From assembly GCA_033032175.1 (NCBI GenBank), contig CM065325.1, positions 2,012,930 through 2,076,929 on the forward strand: a stretch of DNA of 64,000 bases, written 5' to 3'. The notes beneath the pieces are model-generated. The model was not told where the DNA came from. It searched no databases and saw only the letters and a program-made list of their open reading frames with translations. The position numbers were made by a program, and so were the translations under genes. This document shows, piece by piece, positions 35,301-50,300 of this stretch. Position 1 is the first letter of the stretch; the number at the start of each line of letters is the position of its first letter. The DNA is from Saturnia japonica (lineage: Eukaryota > Arthropoda > Insecta > Lepidoptera > Saturniidae).

Positions 35301-38300
35301 CTCCATTATTACGTGAGCTTAAAATACTTTTTTTCCAATAAACATTGAATGAATCCTTCATAGATAAATACCGAATAAGGGAGTTGTTCGCTATAATATA
35401 TTCATTTTATATTTTTTTGAATTATGTTTGTAAATGATCGGGTTTGTTGAATAACACAAAATATTTAAATTAATAAATAAAAACCCTCATTTCAGTATTT
35501 AAAATCTTAGCATTCAAATAATTTTACCGTAAAATATACGGCTGCACAACACTGCAAAAATAAATGTGAAACATTATTTTCAAGTTTGACATTAGTAATT
35601 GTCAATTTACTCCGTGGGAATAAAAAACGCAGTACTTTTAAATGAAGGCAGCCGTATTTGTCCAACAAGTACCTATTTTTGCAGCGGAACTCGTTTTGCA
35701 CCAATCTCAGAACTTCTCTATTGATTTTAAATAACAATTTAACTTTTATTTACTCAGTTTTAAATTTAAAACTTCCTTTTATATGTAAATGTCACTGTTG
35801 AGTAAATGCCTCTCTTTCCGAGTGAAGGTACGGGGTTAATTAATCACCACACCGGCCCTAACGTAACGGTATTGGCAATTTCAAATGCCGACAAACAAAT
35901 CCGCAGTTCTATAATATTATTCTTCTTACATACATTAGTACTATAAAAATATTTCTTAAACGTTCAGATTCCGTTACGATATTTTTCTTAACCGTCAACC
36001 GATAGCATTGACAATTTAAATTAGCAAATGTACACGAATTCAGAAAAAATCGTTGGTACATACCGGAGTTCGAACCTGCGGACATTGAATCGATATTCCG
36101 CTGGTCTAAACCACTAGACCACGACTTTTACACATATTTAATATTCTAAAATATTAACATCTTTAAAATACTGTAGAGTGTAGGTATATAATTATGTCCA
36201 TGACTTCATGGCACAGTCTGGACACATTGGACATAAGTACAACAGAATGCGATACACATACTTACAATATTAGCTGGAGACCGCGACTTCATGTGAAAAT
36301 GCTTTTTGAAGTTAAACTTCTTTAGACACCGTAACAAAAAGTCTGCAATATGAAGGTGCTTACTAAGCCTCTTGTTTTATTGTGGTAAAGATAATCACTA
36401 ATCAGACTCGAGTGTCTACTCAAAGAATTATCACTTTTAACACACATACAAGCATCCACTTTTTATAGTCCACGGGAACTCCCGACTTTTAATTGGATTA
36501 AAACGAGCATGTTTTTCTTTTTCTTTTCTCCTCAGCCCATATCAATGGGCCAATCAATCTTAATAACACAGTCTGAACAGATACCATCAGGCAACGGACA
36601 CGTCTGGACCATGGGTTACGAACCTGGGGGTTATTACCCCCAGCGGGAGTAAAATCGCTATCCTGCGAGGGTAATAAAGCTATTTAGAAGGAAAAAATTG
36701 CAAATCCAATGGGGCAGTGAAAAGCACATTTAAAGCGTTCATCGATTTCAGTCCTCAGGGAACTTTCCATTAAAATGGAAGAAGTTGAATCGACAGTAAT
36801 TGGCAGTACTTCATGTAATTAAATATATATTTCTCATAAAAAAACATATATATATATTTTCTATATAAAACGGCAATTCATAAGTAGGGACCTAATATTT
36901 TTGTGCAATTTATTATGATTAATTAATACTGTATGTTCATGTGTTTTTTCTATCTATGATAACAAGTTTAAGCGGTGGGGTAAAATGAGTTTACTGATAG
37001 GCCATAGAAGAGTAACAAGTAAAAATTTAGAAATCGGTGGTCTAGACGGAGTAATTCTACTTTATACCCTTTCAATACATGAAATTCACTGTCATTTTGA
37101 CATTCCCCGCATTTTGGGATCACGTAATTAATTAAACCCCCCCCCCCCCCCATTTTAGTACTCTAACCAGATTAGAACCAGTTCCCTTGCATAAAAAATA
37201 GTGTAATAATGTTACTTCAACTCGAAACTGATTACTTTGTACTATACGAGATTGCATCACTGGCTTTATATATTAAATTAAACAACGGTTTATTGTTTCA
37301 TTTAACGATTATTAATGACGCGTTACGCGAAGGAATTACCATGTTATAAAATATCTACGATAACATTGTTATGCAAATTTACGTCTGTACTTGAATATGA
37401 ATATTATAGCGTGGATCATTCATTACGTGAATGATAGTGATGTCTGAAAGTGAATCACTCTATGTACTTCCATTAAAGATATATTTAACTGTAAACAATG
37501 CATACGTACTTTTATAGTTACTAAATATATTGTTAAACTTGATCGAATTTCACAACAACCTGCAAGTAGACTGTATGTTTAAAAATTAAAGTAAATTATT
37601 GAGTAATATTTGTCTATAGAAAATCCTTGAACTATACACAAGTCTGGAAAAAAGTAATTGTTTATTTTTTGACTTTGAGTCATGTGATTTGAAACGCCAA
37701 TTAGAAAACGTAACGTCACCTTTAAGGAAATATGAACGTTAGACTCTTGCGTAAGTTGTCATATTTGTCACTGGTATCATACAAAATAACATATAAAATG
37801 AATGGTGACGTCACGGGACCATAATGCCGCGTTTTTGCGGCGTGTTTTATATTTAAATTAAAAATATTTAAAAAAACATAGGTATTATTTTCAACAATAA
37901 GTGTTTAAAACAATTTTCCAAAAGTCGACAACACCCGGATTGTCTCTGGTTAGACCACGACCACAATACACCAGGTGTAACATACGCCATAGGTGTAAAT
38001 CCAGTAATCAAACGGGAAGGTATTCGATTGGGTCGCGACCATCTTGCACATGTTGATAAATTCGTCACAGTGAATCTTAGTTTGTTGCGTTTCGGGTTCT
38101 GCCAGTGAATTACCGATACCAGTGAAATACCAATAAATTAGCGATCTTCCGCTGGTCGCTGTTCTTTTTTCATTGTACTGTGCTTACCATCAGACATACA
38201 GCCGTCAATTTGCCGTGCTACTATAAAAAAAATATATCTTAATAAATTACCTGTTGGTGCATATCGAATACCAAATGAGCTCTGTCCGATATGACTAGTC

Positions 38301-41300
38301 TGCTCTCGCAGCCGCTCATCCCTTTCAGTTCGTTCTTCTTCAGCTCCTCGAAGAGACCGGGTAGATGGATAACCACGCCGTTGCCTGAGAAAAGATACTC
38401 CGTGAAGTATTAAAACTATTGTTTTTTTTTTTTCAAACACTATTGGAAAACGGACATTAACCTTTACCAGGTAGCGGAATGGGCGCCGCGTCCAGCTTCT
38501 GGCTGCTCGAGCATTAGCGTATTTAGCATGACCAATACAATAAGTGAGCTACTCCAACGTGAATGATATTAACACAGAAAAATAACAAGGAATTAGCGCC
38601 CTATTCTACCCCCTCTCCCTTCCACAACAGAACCACACGCGCCGGGTTTCGAAGTCACCGGTTTACGGTAACCTCCATCTCGACACGAACTAAAAAGTTC
38701 TCTATGTCTTATCTTTGTCGTACCGTGAAGCTGTGGAACCTTCTGCCGCCCAACGTGTTCCCTCCTTCTTACGACATCGGGTTCATTATATATACGTAAC
38801 GTCGTGATGATATATTTATGCAGCCCGTCGATAGATTAAGATATCTCGGTGGTCGCTGTTGTGTTTGGACTGTGCTGTGCTTACCATCAGGGTCAGTACC
38901 GTCGAAGTACTGAGCTATTATAAAAAATAAAGAAAACCTCGATGAAAGTTTTATATCTATATCACATATAAAATAACTTATAAACCATTAAATTAATGTA
39001 CGCGCGACTATATCAGCTAACTATGGGGATGCTGGCGGGCCTCTGCCAGATGCACCATTTATTTGCATTATGGCGGCGCCAATTGGTAGGTTAAGAAGTC
39101 CCTGTAAGGTAAAAAGACATTACCACGTATGATCGTCTATAAGTATAATCAATTCAAACAAGGACGATGGACCTATACGAGATAGTTCGGTGTTAGTTCG
39201 TTAACGCGAAAATTAAGTTGTACCCTTAAAATAGGATTCCAGCCACGTGAACACTGCATCTATATAACTTGATTTTTTTAATAATAACTCCGCAAAAGAC
39301 TGCTTAGCACCGGATGGAATGTGCAATGCAGTTCATAGACAACGGCAACCGCTGGTTAAAACTTTGATCGACAATCGAAATGGCTCATCACGCCTCGTTT
39401 CAAGGACTCTATATTGTACGATTTTTGTACACGGTAAGAATTGGCTAACTTCTTATTTCTTGCCGATATGGAGGCTACTGTGTAGCTGTAGATTCAAATA
39501 CCAGCCTGTGAGGTTATGTAGTGGAAGGGAGATGGTCAAAGTACTCCTCAGAATACTCGCCATGACAAAGACAATGAAATACGTAAAGTTATGCCTTGCT
39601 TTTTTGTAATCCTAGCCAGGATATGTTTTTGTAGAACTATGAGTGAAAGAGATGAAGTATATGAAATAAAAACATGAGTGAAGTCTACACGCGGTAGAAG
39701 TGAAACCTTCAGAAAACTTAGTAATATCTTCTTTAAATTCTCTTTCTGTTTTTTTTTTTTCGAACTGATCTTACTGTTAGCCTGAGGTGCCCTATCCAAA
39801 AACAGAGCCGCTGGTGGCTTTTACAGCTTTACCGGGCTTGGGGGCGAGCGAGCGCTTAAGGCACTCAACCGCGAAAGCGTGGGCAACATACGCACAAGGA
39901 TGCCATAGTGGCCGGACCTCGGCTTGGGCTGTTGCCGCGATTGCAACTAAGTCGCGATCTGACTGATGCCCTATCCGTAAAATTCGAGCTAAACTAACAT
40001 ATACATATATACATGTTCCCTGCCTCCTGGTAGGAAGGAAGAGAACATGTGTATATGTATTTAGTGATCTGAAAGTATTTCTACACTAGCTAGCGTAAAA
40101 AAAGGAATAAAACGTCTCTTACAGAACCTATGTACCTGTGTGGTGTGCACGTATGTATATACATATGTGTGTAATGTTGTATGTGGGTAGCTAAGTGATG
40201 CACGTGTAGTGTCATTTGTATCGTGCGAGCGGCTGCCGAACTCAAGGACTTCACACCGAGGAACGGGCCTGGAGTTGAGTTGCCGCTAGAGAGGGTGGGC
40301 GTGGGGGGTGCGTACAAGTCTGTTCGTCACACCACTAGGCCAAGTCAACGGCGATAATAGTCGTGAAAATCAGGATTTACATTAACCGTGTATAATGTAT
40401 TCTATCTCATTCTCTCACAGACTAAATCCTATAGATGTATGTGTGTATCTTTTTAGTGTCGCTTTTTCGTTTCAACGCGATTCAAATAGTCTAAGATCCG
40501 GCTGCAAAATCTCTACGTTCATCGGGTTATTAATAAAATTCACATTTTTACATACATTTATGATTAGGAGAATACATTGATAACAGAGTGCCAGTCAACA
40601 AGTGGCCGCAAGTAATTTAAATTAAATTAATGTTAATAAATTTTCAAAACAAAATTTCGTTCATTCATTTTTTAAATTAAATATCATCCACATCATAGCA
40701 ATGTATGTAAAGAATTCGAAAATCGATGGGTGCCGTTGCACACTCGGCCGCAACTACTTCGCAGCCAGGTGTAAGCAGGTAATATTTTGGTGTATTTATA
40801 CGTTCATGACGTATACGCATGTTTTTTATATAGAATTAAAGCTAATTTTTTTTTAAATATGATGAAATATCGCTGCCTGTGATCAAATGGCCGCAAATTA
40901 GGGTAACTAGCTGTTAAACACTCGAGGTATTCGAGATAAAGTGAAAGAGAGTTAGCGCGCAACGCCACTTGTTAAAAAAGGATGGCGTGTGCCAGCTGTG
41001 CGAGTATTTGAAGCCATTGCGCATGCGTCCATAGATAGGGTTTTCAGTCAGCGGCGTAAACAGTAGTAGTAGGTCGTTTTGGAGCTCGTTCTACACAACC
41101 TTGTTGATAATAATGGTTGGCTTCTTTTGGATGGTTGCTTAAAACCAACATGGTTTCTGGGAAGCTCAACTCCAACACAAGTTGAAAATGTGTTACGTAA
41201 CTCAGCTAACAAATCTTCAGACGATGAAGAAGATTCTGATTGCGACGACGAGAGTGACAACAGTGATAATGAAAGCAACGAGGAATCGGACTTCGATTAG

Positions 41301-44300
41301 TTCATAAGAAAATGTAATACACTGACCCTATCAACCAACCCTACAACAATCAACAAACCCTATTTAAGGACGTATGCGCAATGGCTTCAAATACTCGCAC
41401 AGCTGGCACACGCCATCCTTTTTTAACAAGTGGCGTTGCGCGCTAACTCTCTTTCACTTTATCTCGAATACCTCGAGTGTTTAACAGCTAGTTACCCTAA
41501 TTTGCGGCCATTTGATCACAGGCAGCGATATTTCATCATATTTAAAAAAAAAATAGCTTTAATTCTATATAAAAAACATGCGTATACGTCATGAACGTAT
41601 AAATACACCAAAATATTACCTGCTTACACCTGGCTGCGAAGTAGTTGCGGCCGAGTGTGCAACGGCACCCATCGATTTTCGAATTCTTTACATACATTGC
41701 TATGATGTGGATGATATTTAATTTAAAAAATGAATGAACGAAATTTTGTTTTGAAAATTAATTAACATTAATTTAATTTAAATTACTTGCGGCCACTTGT
41801 TGACTGGCACTCTGTTATCAATGTATTCTCCTAATCATAAATGTATGTAAAAATGTGAATTTTATTAATAACCCGATGAACGTAGAGATTTTGCAGCCGG
41901 ATCTCGTACTAAAATAACAACGGTGCTAAAGAAGTTTACCTTAAAAAAAAGATAAACATAACATTACTTTTTTAATTTTTCTTTAATTAAAAAATCTATT
42001 TTGTGATCTCAAGCGATCCTAAATATAATTTTACGTTAAACAGTATAAAATAATTCACAACGCAACAATAAGTCACGCGACATATTGAAATTGTTGTGAC
42101 CTTGTGAATTACTTATTCCGCTGTAACAATACCATTAATTCTGACAACCACGAATCATGTACCACGAACTTAGCGACGACGGTGCCTGTTGTTCAGTGGT
42201 ACAAATTTTCATGATCAAACGATATAACTGTTATGTTTTTCCTATCATTATTTCTCCTCCATAATTAACTAAGAAATAAAAAAAACTTTTTAATCTTTAG
42301 GACTTTTAGCATTGCGGTTACTAAAGTAGGTAAATGATTAATAAAGGATTCACAAATCGCCGAATCGCTATTTTTACGGATCGTGATTCGATAGGACTCG
42401 TTCGTTGACAGTTCCAATTGTTTGGCACGTCCATCGCTATTTTAATAACGAATTATCAATGAGGGATGTATGCGTGACCGAGTCGTAAGCTTCAAACGTC
42501 CGGGAATCCCCGCCAAGAGCGTCAGTATGCATGCGCATTCCACATACGTGACATCATGCATGTCGAAATGGTTTTTATAAGTACAATTCAAAATAACACC
42601 ATCGATAAGTTACAATTTATGGGTAAAACTATTATTTTTTTTAATACCGTAGTAAATATATAGTTTATAAGTCTCAAAATATCTTTTATACTATGCATAT
42701 TATACCTAACTATAAAGATGGATGTTATAATATTAGATTATTATATAATTTGAGATTGATAACATCCAAAACCGCTTGACCGATCACCATGAAAGTTGGT
42801 ATGAGTAGACCTCGGTTTTTATAATGAAGAAAATTTCTATATCATCTCTGAACGTGATAAGTGGCGCTGTGGTCAAGTTAGTTCGTAGTATTCGCAGCTA
42901 GGAGCAATTTAAAAAGTAATTAACGATATTTTTGACATTTGTTTGCAACTCTTACGCAAAGAAATGATTTAACATAGCTTAGTAAAATACAAGTTTAATG
43001 AGAAAAATCAACGATAAAATACGATAAGCTACACTGTCTGTAAATTCAATGCCACTGAACGTGAATCATTTCTTGATAATTTAGCTACAAACGTGACCGC
43101 TTAAGACTTTAAAACCATTCTGAAGATACATCACGTGTTTGAATATTTTCCAATTATGGTTAGGTAGGTATGTTAGTTATTTACCTGATTCTTTTATAGT
43201 TTTTTAGAATTCTTAGTTTTCTTTAGATTTCTTCAGACTCACCTGATGATGATCACAACTATTGGGCTTGGCGACGGATTTTCAACTTGAGAGTGGTGTA
43301 GCTAGCCAGACAGGCCGTAGAAAATGCCCTTACCATGATATAGTTTCATCACGACGTTTTTCTTCAACAAAAGTCAAAGTTTACTGCAGGGATTAAAACT
43401 ATCGTCGCACGACTCGATGTCCGTGCACCGACCACTGAACCATCCATAATTGCTTGTATAAAAATTAAAAACCTTAATTTTCTAATATCGTTTATACATC
43501 TTTTTTCTCCATTTTTCAACCAGTGTGGTAAATTCATCAATTCATAATGGAGTGTTTCAGAAATCATAATCATAAGATATATTTTTACCAATAAGTAAAA
43601 TATCACTGTATTCTGACAGAATCGACAACGGGTGCTTCCAGAATGTTAAGTACTTCTTTTAAATTCTCTTTTTAATTAACTCTTCTTCTTCCCGACAACT
43701 TGGTGTAGTCTTATTTAATGTTAATTTTAGTTTACGTTTTGTTGGTGTAAGCAGTATCTATAAGTTTATGATGGGACTGGCATATCCTTGGCGATAAATG
43801 TCTCCAATTAAAATTATAAAAAAAATTATATTCTAGAATTTAGCGTCGAACAAAATTTTATCCTAGACCGGCTTCTTACCAATCTTAACTAACCAACTGA
43901 TACTGCTGGGAATCTCCAGTTGGTTACATGTCACAAAAACAACCCATTTAATGATGAAATGGCGGTTTATAAAAAAAATTCAACAGTTTTAAAATAAAAT
44001 AAATCGTATGATGTATTAGTCTAAGATCCCGCTGCAGGATTAGTGCGCTCATCGGTTTTTTGCTGAAAACCAAATTTATATGTTTATTTATAATTAGGAG
44101 AATATATATGTATTTACCAGGGTGCCTGTCAAAATTTGGCCGCCAGTATTTTTAATTAAATTATTTTTAATTAATTTTTGGTAAAAAATATCGTTTACTT
44201 GTTTTTTAAATAAAATAACGTCTACATCATGGCAATTTATATGAAGATTTTAAAAAATCACGGTTGCTGTTGGGCACCTGGCCGCACCTCTTCGCAGCCA

Positions 44301-47300
44301 GATGTAATCAGGTATGATCTCGATACATTTATACGTTTATAAACGTATATTTATTAATTATATATCAAATTGAAGCTAATTTTTTTCTATTAATTATCAT
44401 ATATGATTGCCTAATTAAATCTGGCCGTAAATAAGGGTTACTGGCTGTTAAAGATGATAAATTTTTAAGGTAGACTGAAAGAGAGTTAGCGCGTAACATC
44501 ATTTGTCAACGCTTTTAAACCATTGCGCATGCGTCGAATATTAGTGTTCTCAACTGAACAGATGCGGCATTTTTATTCTAACATAAAAACCACGCTGTTT
44601 TGGAGTTCGTAATAAACAACGTTCTATATTTACATTCTTGTTTTATTTGTACATCTAAAAATTATAAAATTAATTAACGTAAAATAAAATTGATAAAGAT
44701 GAAGTATTTTTTGTGTCACGAAAAAAACAATAGGCTCGACTTTAATAATGCATCATTCCAAAAGTGCTCGCTAATGTTATTGTTTTGTGGTAAAAAAAAA
44801 AAAAAAAATATCAAGATCTTTTATTAACAATTGAATCTGCTAATGATTTTGGATATCATTCAGAGTGCCTAAAAAAAATTGTAGTTCTAAAGTAAAAAGA
44901 TAAAAAAGAATTTGAAGATTTTTGCCAAACACAAACCGTAAGTCAAATTTGAGTTGAATTTAAGAATAATATAGGTTATAGTTACAATATAAATGTCACA
45001 GTTCTAACTTTGAGGTTTTTTTTATTAAAAATATATATTTTTTTAATTTTTTATTTTTATAAAAAAAAATTATTGCATTTTTGAAAAATTTAACAAATTC
45101 AATTAATACATACATTTATTAAATAATTATTAATTTAAAATATTGATTAGTGCCCTAATTTTAAAATATAATTAGTAAAACTTTTTTTTGCTTAAATGTT
45201 TAATTAATATGTAACAGACGATTAAATACTTGAATAAAATCTAATAAAATTTTCAAACAGTACTTTCGCAATAAATTTTCCTTTTACTTAAGTCACCTTG
45301 GTTTTATTTTTTAATTTTTTAAATCAATATTAGATATATTAAATCAATATTAATTTTTTGTTGTAATTTTTAAATATGTAATTTGGAAAAAAATTACATA
45401 ATTTTTGGAGTATTTATTATAAGTCGTCTTTATTACTCCCCGGTGGATGAGAACACTAACATTCGACGCATGCGCAATGGCTTAAAAGCGTTGCACATCC
45501 GGCAATCTCTATCCTTGTCTGACAAATGATGTTACGCGCTAACTCTCTTTCACTCTACCTTAAAAATTTATCATCTTTAACAGCCAGTAACCCTTATTTA
45601 CGGCCAGATTTAATTAGGCAATCATATATGATAATTAATAGAAAAAAATTAGCTTCAATTTGATATATAATTAATAAATATACGTTATAAACGTATAAAT
45701 GTATCGAGATCATACCTGATTACACCTGGCTGCGAAGAGGTGCGGCCAGGTGCGCAACAGCAACCGTGATTTTTTAAAATCTTCATATAAATTGCCATGA
45801 TGTAGACGTTATTTTATTTAAAAAACAAGTAAACGATATTTTTTACCAAAAATTAATTAAAAATACTGGCGGCCAAATTTTGACAGGCACCCTGGTAAAT
45901 ACATATATATTCTCCTAATTATAAATAAACATATAAATTTGGTTTTCAGCAAAAAACCGATGAGCGCACTAATCCTGCAGCGGGATCTCGTACTATATGT
46001 ATTTGGCAAACACTCAAGGTCCACAACGTTATCGGTCAATAATCACAATATTATATTTATGTACAATGTACATACATTATCAACTTCCTTCTTATTTGAC
46101 TATAAATTTTACGTGATACATATAAATACGCAGACGTAAAATAATACGTTGCGTAAATGTCTCATACATAAGAATTCGGCATCTTTAATATTTAAGTGAT
46201 GGCATATTATATTACCTGACTGCAAAAAAGGAGGGTTATATTTTTCGAGCATATGTATGTCTATTTCTTTGGCACGCTCTGTAGCCTGTTACGTCTTGAT
46301 GGATTTTAGCATACGAAGTGTTGTTAAATTTGTCTTAATTATAATTTTTTAAATACATAGAAATTTCTTCTTTTTCTTTCAAATGTGTTTTTGTTGCAGT
46401 CGGGGTTTTTATTTCTTTTTTTATAATTTAGCTTGTTGTGTAATTTGATAATCTAAAGATAATCAATCATGAATCATGATTGATCAGATATTCGTTTTAC
46501 ACTATTTGAGCTCAGTAATCCGAATTCAGAGTGAGAGACGTTTCAGATTACATATTTAATTAGCCAGCGTAACCTGCAGAAGATAATTTATATGTGTATG
46601 TAGTTTTTGTGTCAAATCATGGTTATCTATAACCAGCTTCAAACAGTGAATGTGGTTCTGTTCATATACATAAAGTTTTTTTCATTAAGAGCGCTCGAAC
46701 TTAAAAATAAAATAAAAAAAGCTGTTTAAGTGATATTGCCACAATTTTTATTTTATTTTAAAGGGTATTATTATTAGGGAATATAATTTCAGTTGAATGG
46801 CCGCCGCGACTCCGCTTTAGGTGATGTATCCTGGTGGAACAATTTTGTATGACATCTTCGCATAAATGGGGCTCAATTTACCACGAAGAGCGCGAGTTAT
46901 ATCGGCCTTCAGGGCGACAATAGACTGTGATTTGTCTGCATAGATTAGAGATTTCACGTAGCCCCACAAAAAGTAGTCGAGCGGTGTTAAGTCACACGAT
47001 CTCGGTAGCCAGTTGATGTCGCCACCACACGAGATGACGAAGCCTTCGAATTTCTCATTCAATAAATTTAGTGTTTCCCGTGCTGTATGGCAAATGGCGC
47101 CGTCCTGTTGGAACCACCAATATTCTCTAACGATCTTTCGTTTGTTTGTAAAGGTACTGCTTCATCGATCACCGACACGGTTGTCTCAAATTTTTTCATT
47201 AAACAACCGATTGTGGACTCTGCAGGACGGCCATGAATGCCATAAATTGAACGCAATGCACGAAACGTTAGGCGAATAGAGAACTGATTTTGATAATAAA

Positions 47301-50300
47301 TTTTAACAATTTCTACGCGTTGTTTTAGCGTGTAGCGTTCCATTGTGAAATGTCACGACTAACACCCGGTTTCTGAAAGGTTGATCAAACTATCGTTCAA
47401 CTGACACAGCTGTCAACTTAACATCGTTGTCAAATTAGTTCGAGTTTCTGAAACGTTGATTAGTGTTAAATTTACTAATCTATGATCATTTTGATTTGAC
47501 ATTGATATTATTTTTTTATTATGGTCACATTGCGGATACCGTTCAACTTTACATTCAATAGCTCATTCGTAACTGTTATATCTGTTGTTATACGAATAGC
47601 TGTTATGAGTTGTGCGTCCAGACGAGTACGATTACCGCTTTTATTACACGCTAGGAGTATTACATACCTACTATTCTTTGTTTATATTATTGCGATTTTA
47701 CTACAAAAATTATAAAATGAGTTCACGGGGAAAAAAATTCACCGATAAAGAAAAGTGTAAGCTTTTGGAACTAATTCAAAGGCAAGTTCCTACATATGGA
47801 ATAACTGTACAAAGGTTTGACGGCTTGATAATTGAAAATATTTGTTTTGTTTATGTAGGTACAGTATATTGTGCGTTTATATTACAATAGACTTTGTTTG
47901 CAGGTACAAAGATGTTATAGAAAATAAGAGCACTAATGCAGTTTTTACAACAACAAAAAAAAACGAAACTTGGGAGGTCATTGCGTTAGAGTTTAATAGT
48001 ATCGCTTAAGTTCCAAGAACTATGAAACAGTTAAATATCTTCACTGCTAGAAATGCTCAAGCTGGCAACCGTGAGAGACATGATCGTTTTATAACAAAAT
48101 TTTAGTTTTAAATAAACTTAAATCAATAGTTAACTCGTCAAGGAGCACTGATTACTTGACAACGCGTTTGACAGTACATTAATCTATGATCATGACTTAA
48201 CTAGCTTTCGAGAAACCCAAAATGGCGTTTGACAAGCGATTTTAGTCTAAATTTTGACATATCTGTCAACTGAACTGTTGATCAAATTAAAGTAGTTAAC
48301 CATGCTTTTAGCAACTCAATATACACTTAACAAGAGATTTGACAGTTGATTAGTTAATTTTTGTGATGAAACCTTTCGGAAACCGGGCGTATATATGTGT
48401 TCATGCCAAATTTGACAGCTGTCGCTTTACTAATATATCCGCTATGAGTTGTCAAAGTTCGCGCGTCCCTGTTGAAACCCCTGTTTTATTGGTTCAAAAT
48501 AATAGCTTGGATCAACACGTTTTAAGTTATATAATTTCTTTATGAATTCGTCAAATTCGTTATAAAAAAATTATGAGAGTTTTACAATGCGTGGGCATAT
48601 ATTTATATTATAACAAAAAGTCTACACCAAGAAGTTGCTTGGTTTATTAAGGTGAATATCGATGTTATACGTCACATAACATCGAGTATGACTATTCCAA
48701 GAAATAGCACGCATGCCTTTTTTTTATCCATCGGCTGATAATTACAGAAAAAAAATCGTAAAAAAAAATTTATTTACAGTGCGTATCGTCACTTTTCTTG
48801 GACAAAATTGAGGCCGAGTATTCTTATTTCTTTCAGACCGTTCACAGTGATCCCACATACATCCGCCATTGACGATTCGTTATTAATATATCATACAATT
48901 GGACGTATGGACTTTTAGGATGGGACTGACAGTATTCACACAGCTGAAGAAATAAAACCGAATCCTATCAAATCACAATCCGAAAAAAATAACGATTAGT
49001 CGATATGTATATGAGCCCTTACACTCTAAATAATTATAAGTGCCTTTACAATGTAATATGCTTGTTTTGAAACAAATCGTAACAAAATGCGCTTTCCTTA
49101 CATAAAATTAGGTAGAGTTGGGTCAATGCTTATAAAAAAAGCAATATCAATATTTGCCTTGGGCTCTTATTTCGAAATATTTTGTAAGTGCAATCTATTA
49201 TTTGATAACGAGACAGGTATAGAAATCCATCAATGATAAGTCATTAATTGACAACCGAGGACTACTAATCCACCGTATTACAATATACTTATTACGATGT
49301 TTGTATCGCAATTCCTTGGAAGATAAAGATAATAATATTAACGGTTTTAACTTTTTATAGAAGAAAGATTTTAATAATTTCCAAAATTATTGAGATCAGG
49401 ACATTTGCAGTCTACCAAAATCAACACTTTGTCGCAAGGGGTCGTGATCTTTGTTTAGGATTAACTTTTGCCAGTGATCTCGTTGCCGGTGTCTTGAAAA
49501 TGAAACGACGTGCACACCATCTCTTGTAAAATGATTGTACTAATTCAGAAACTTTCGCAGGCGTGCGCATACAAAAATTCACCAAAGTTTCATTGCATAA
49601 GAACGCCCAGGGTAAAGACGAACAGAGAAACCTTCATTTTTAACAGACTTAAAAAAAGGCGGAGGTCACTCAATTCAAATTTATAAAAAAAAAAAAAATG
49701 GATTTTCAGCCATAACTTTTGTTTATAAACCGGTCGTATGTGGTCGTATTTTAATTTCATTGGCATTTAGAACTTCAACTTCGAATATACACCAGAAAAC
49801 TTCTTAAAATCATTGAAGTCAGTTTTCTTATTTGCTAAAAATCGTTTAGTTATTATAGATATTATATACAATTAAAATCCCATATCAATGAAAGTAACAA
49901 ATTGATTGGTAAATGAATTGAAGAACGTAAATTCCTAGAGCTATAATTGAAGGAACTACTATGGAACTTGGCCCCCTTAGATCTTAGCTCTTTTATCGGT
50001 CACTACGACAACCTAGAACGTCGTTTCTACCGAACTTGTCTCCTTTTTCACATTTATATTTGTGTTGGGTTAGGACACAAATTTCGATATGCGTTCAAAA
50101 AGTTCATCAGAATAACATTGCTCTAATCTCTGCGTGTTTTCCCAGTCGTTTTCTATTCATGAAACATATTTGGAGAAGTGCAACATTACAAACTATTTTA
50201 TAATTCTTACGTTCGTCAAGTGTTACTTACATCTGTTGATAAAAATCGAACAATCCGCCGTATGAACTTATATAAAAAGTTACAGGGATCTTCAAATAGT

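Noticed and set aside
39319..39609. 96-codon + strand frame
   Set aside because: No recognisable domain, no splice context, and similar-length chance frames occur nearby on the other strand.
45857..46139. Two overlapping 60-66-codon frames on opposite strands
   Set aside because: They sit in the terminal arm of long-TIR element copy 2 and cross its boundary.
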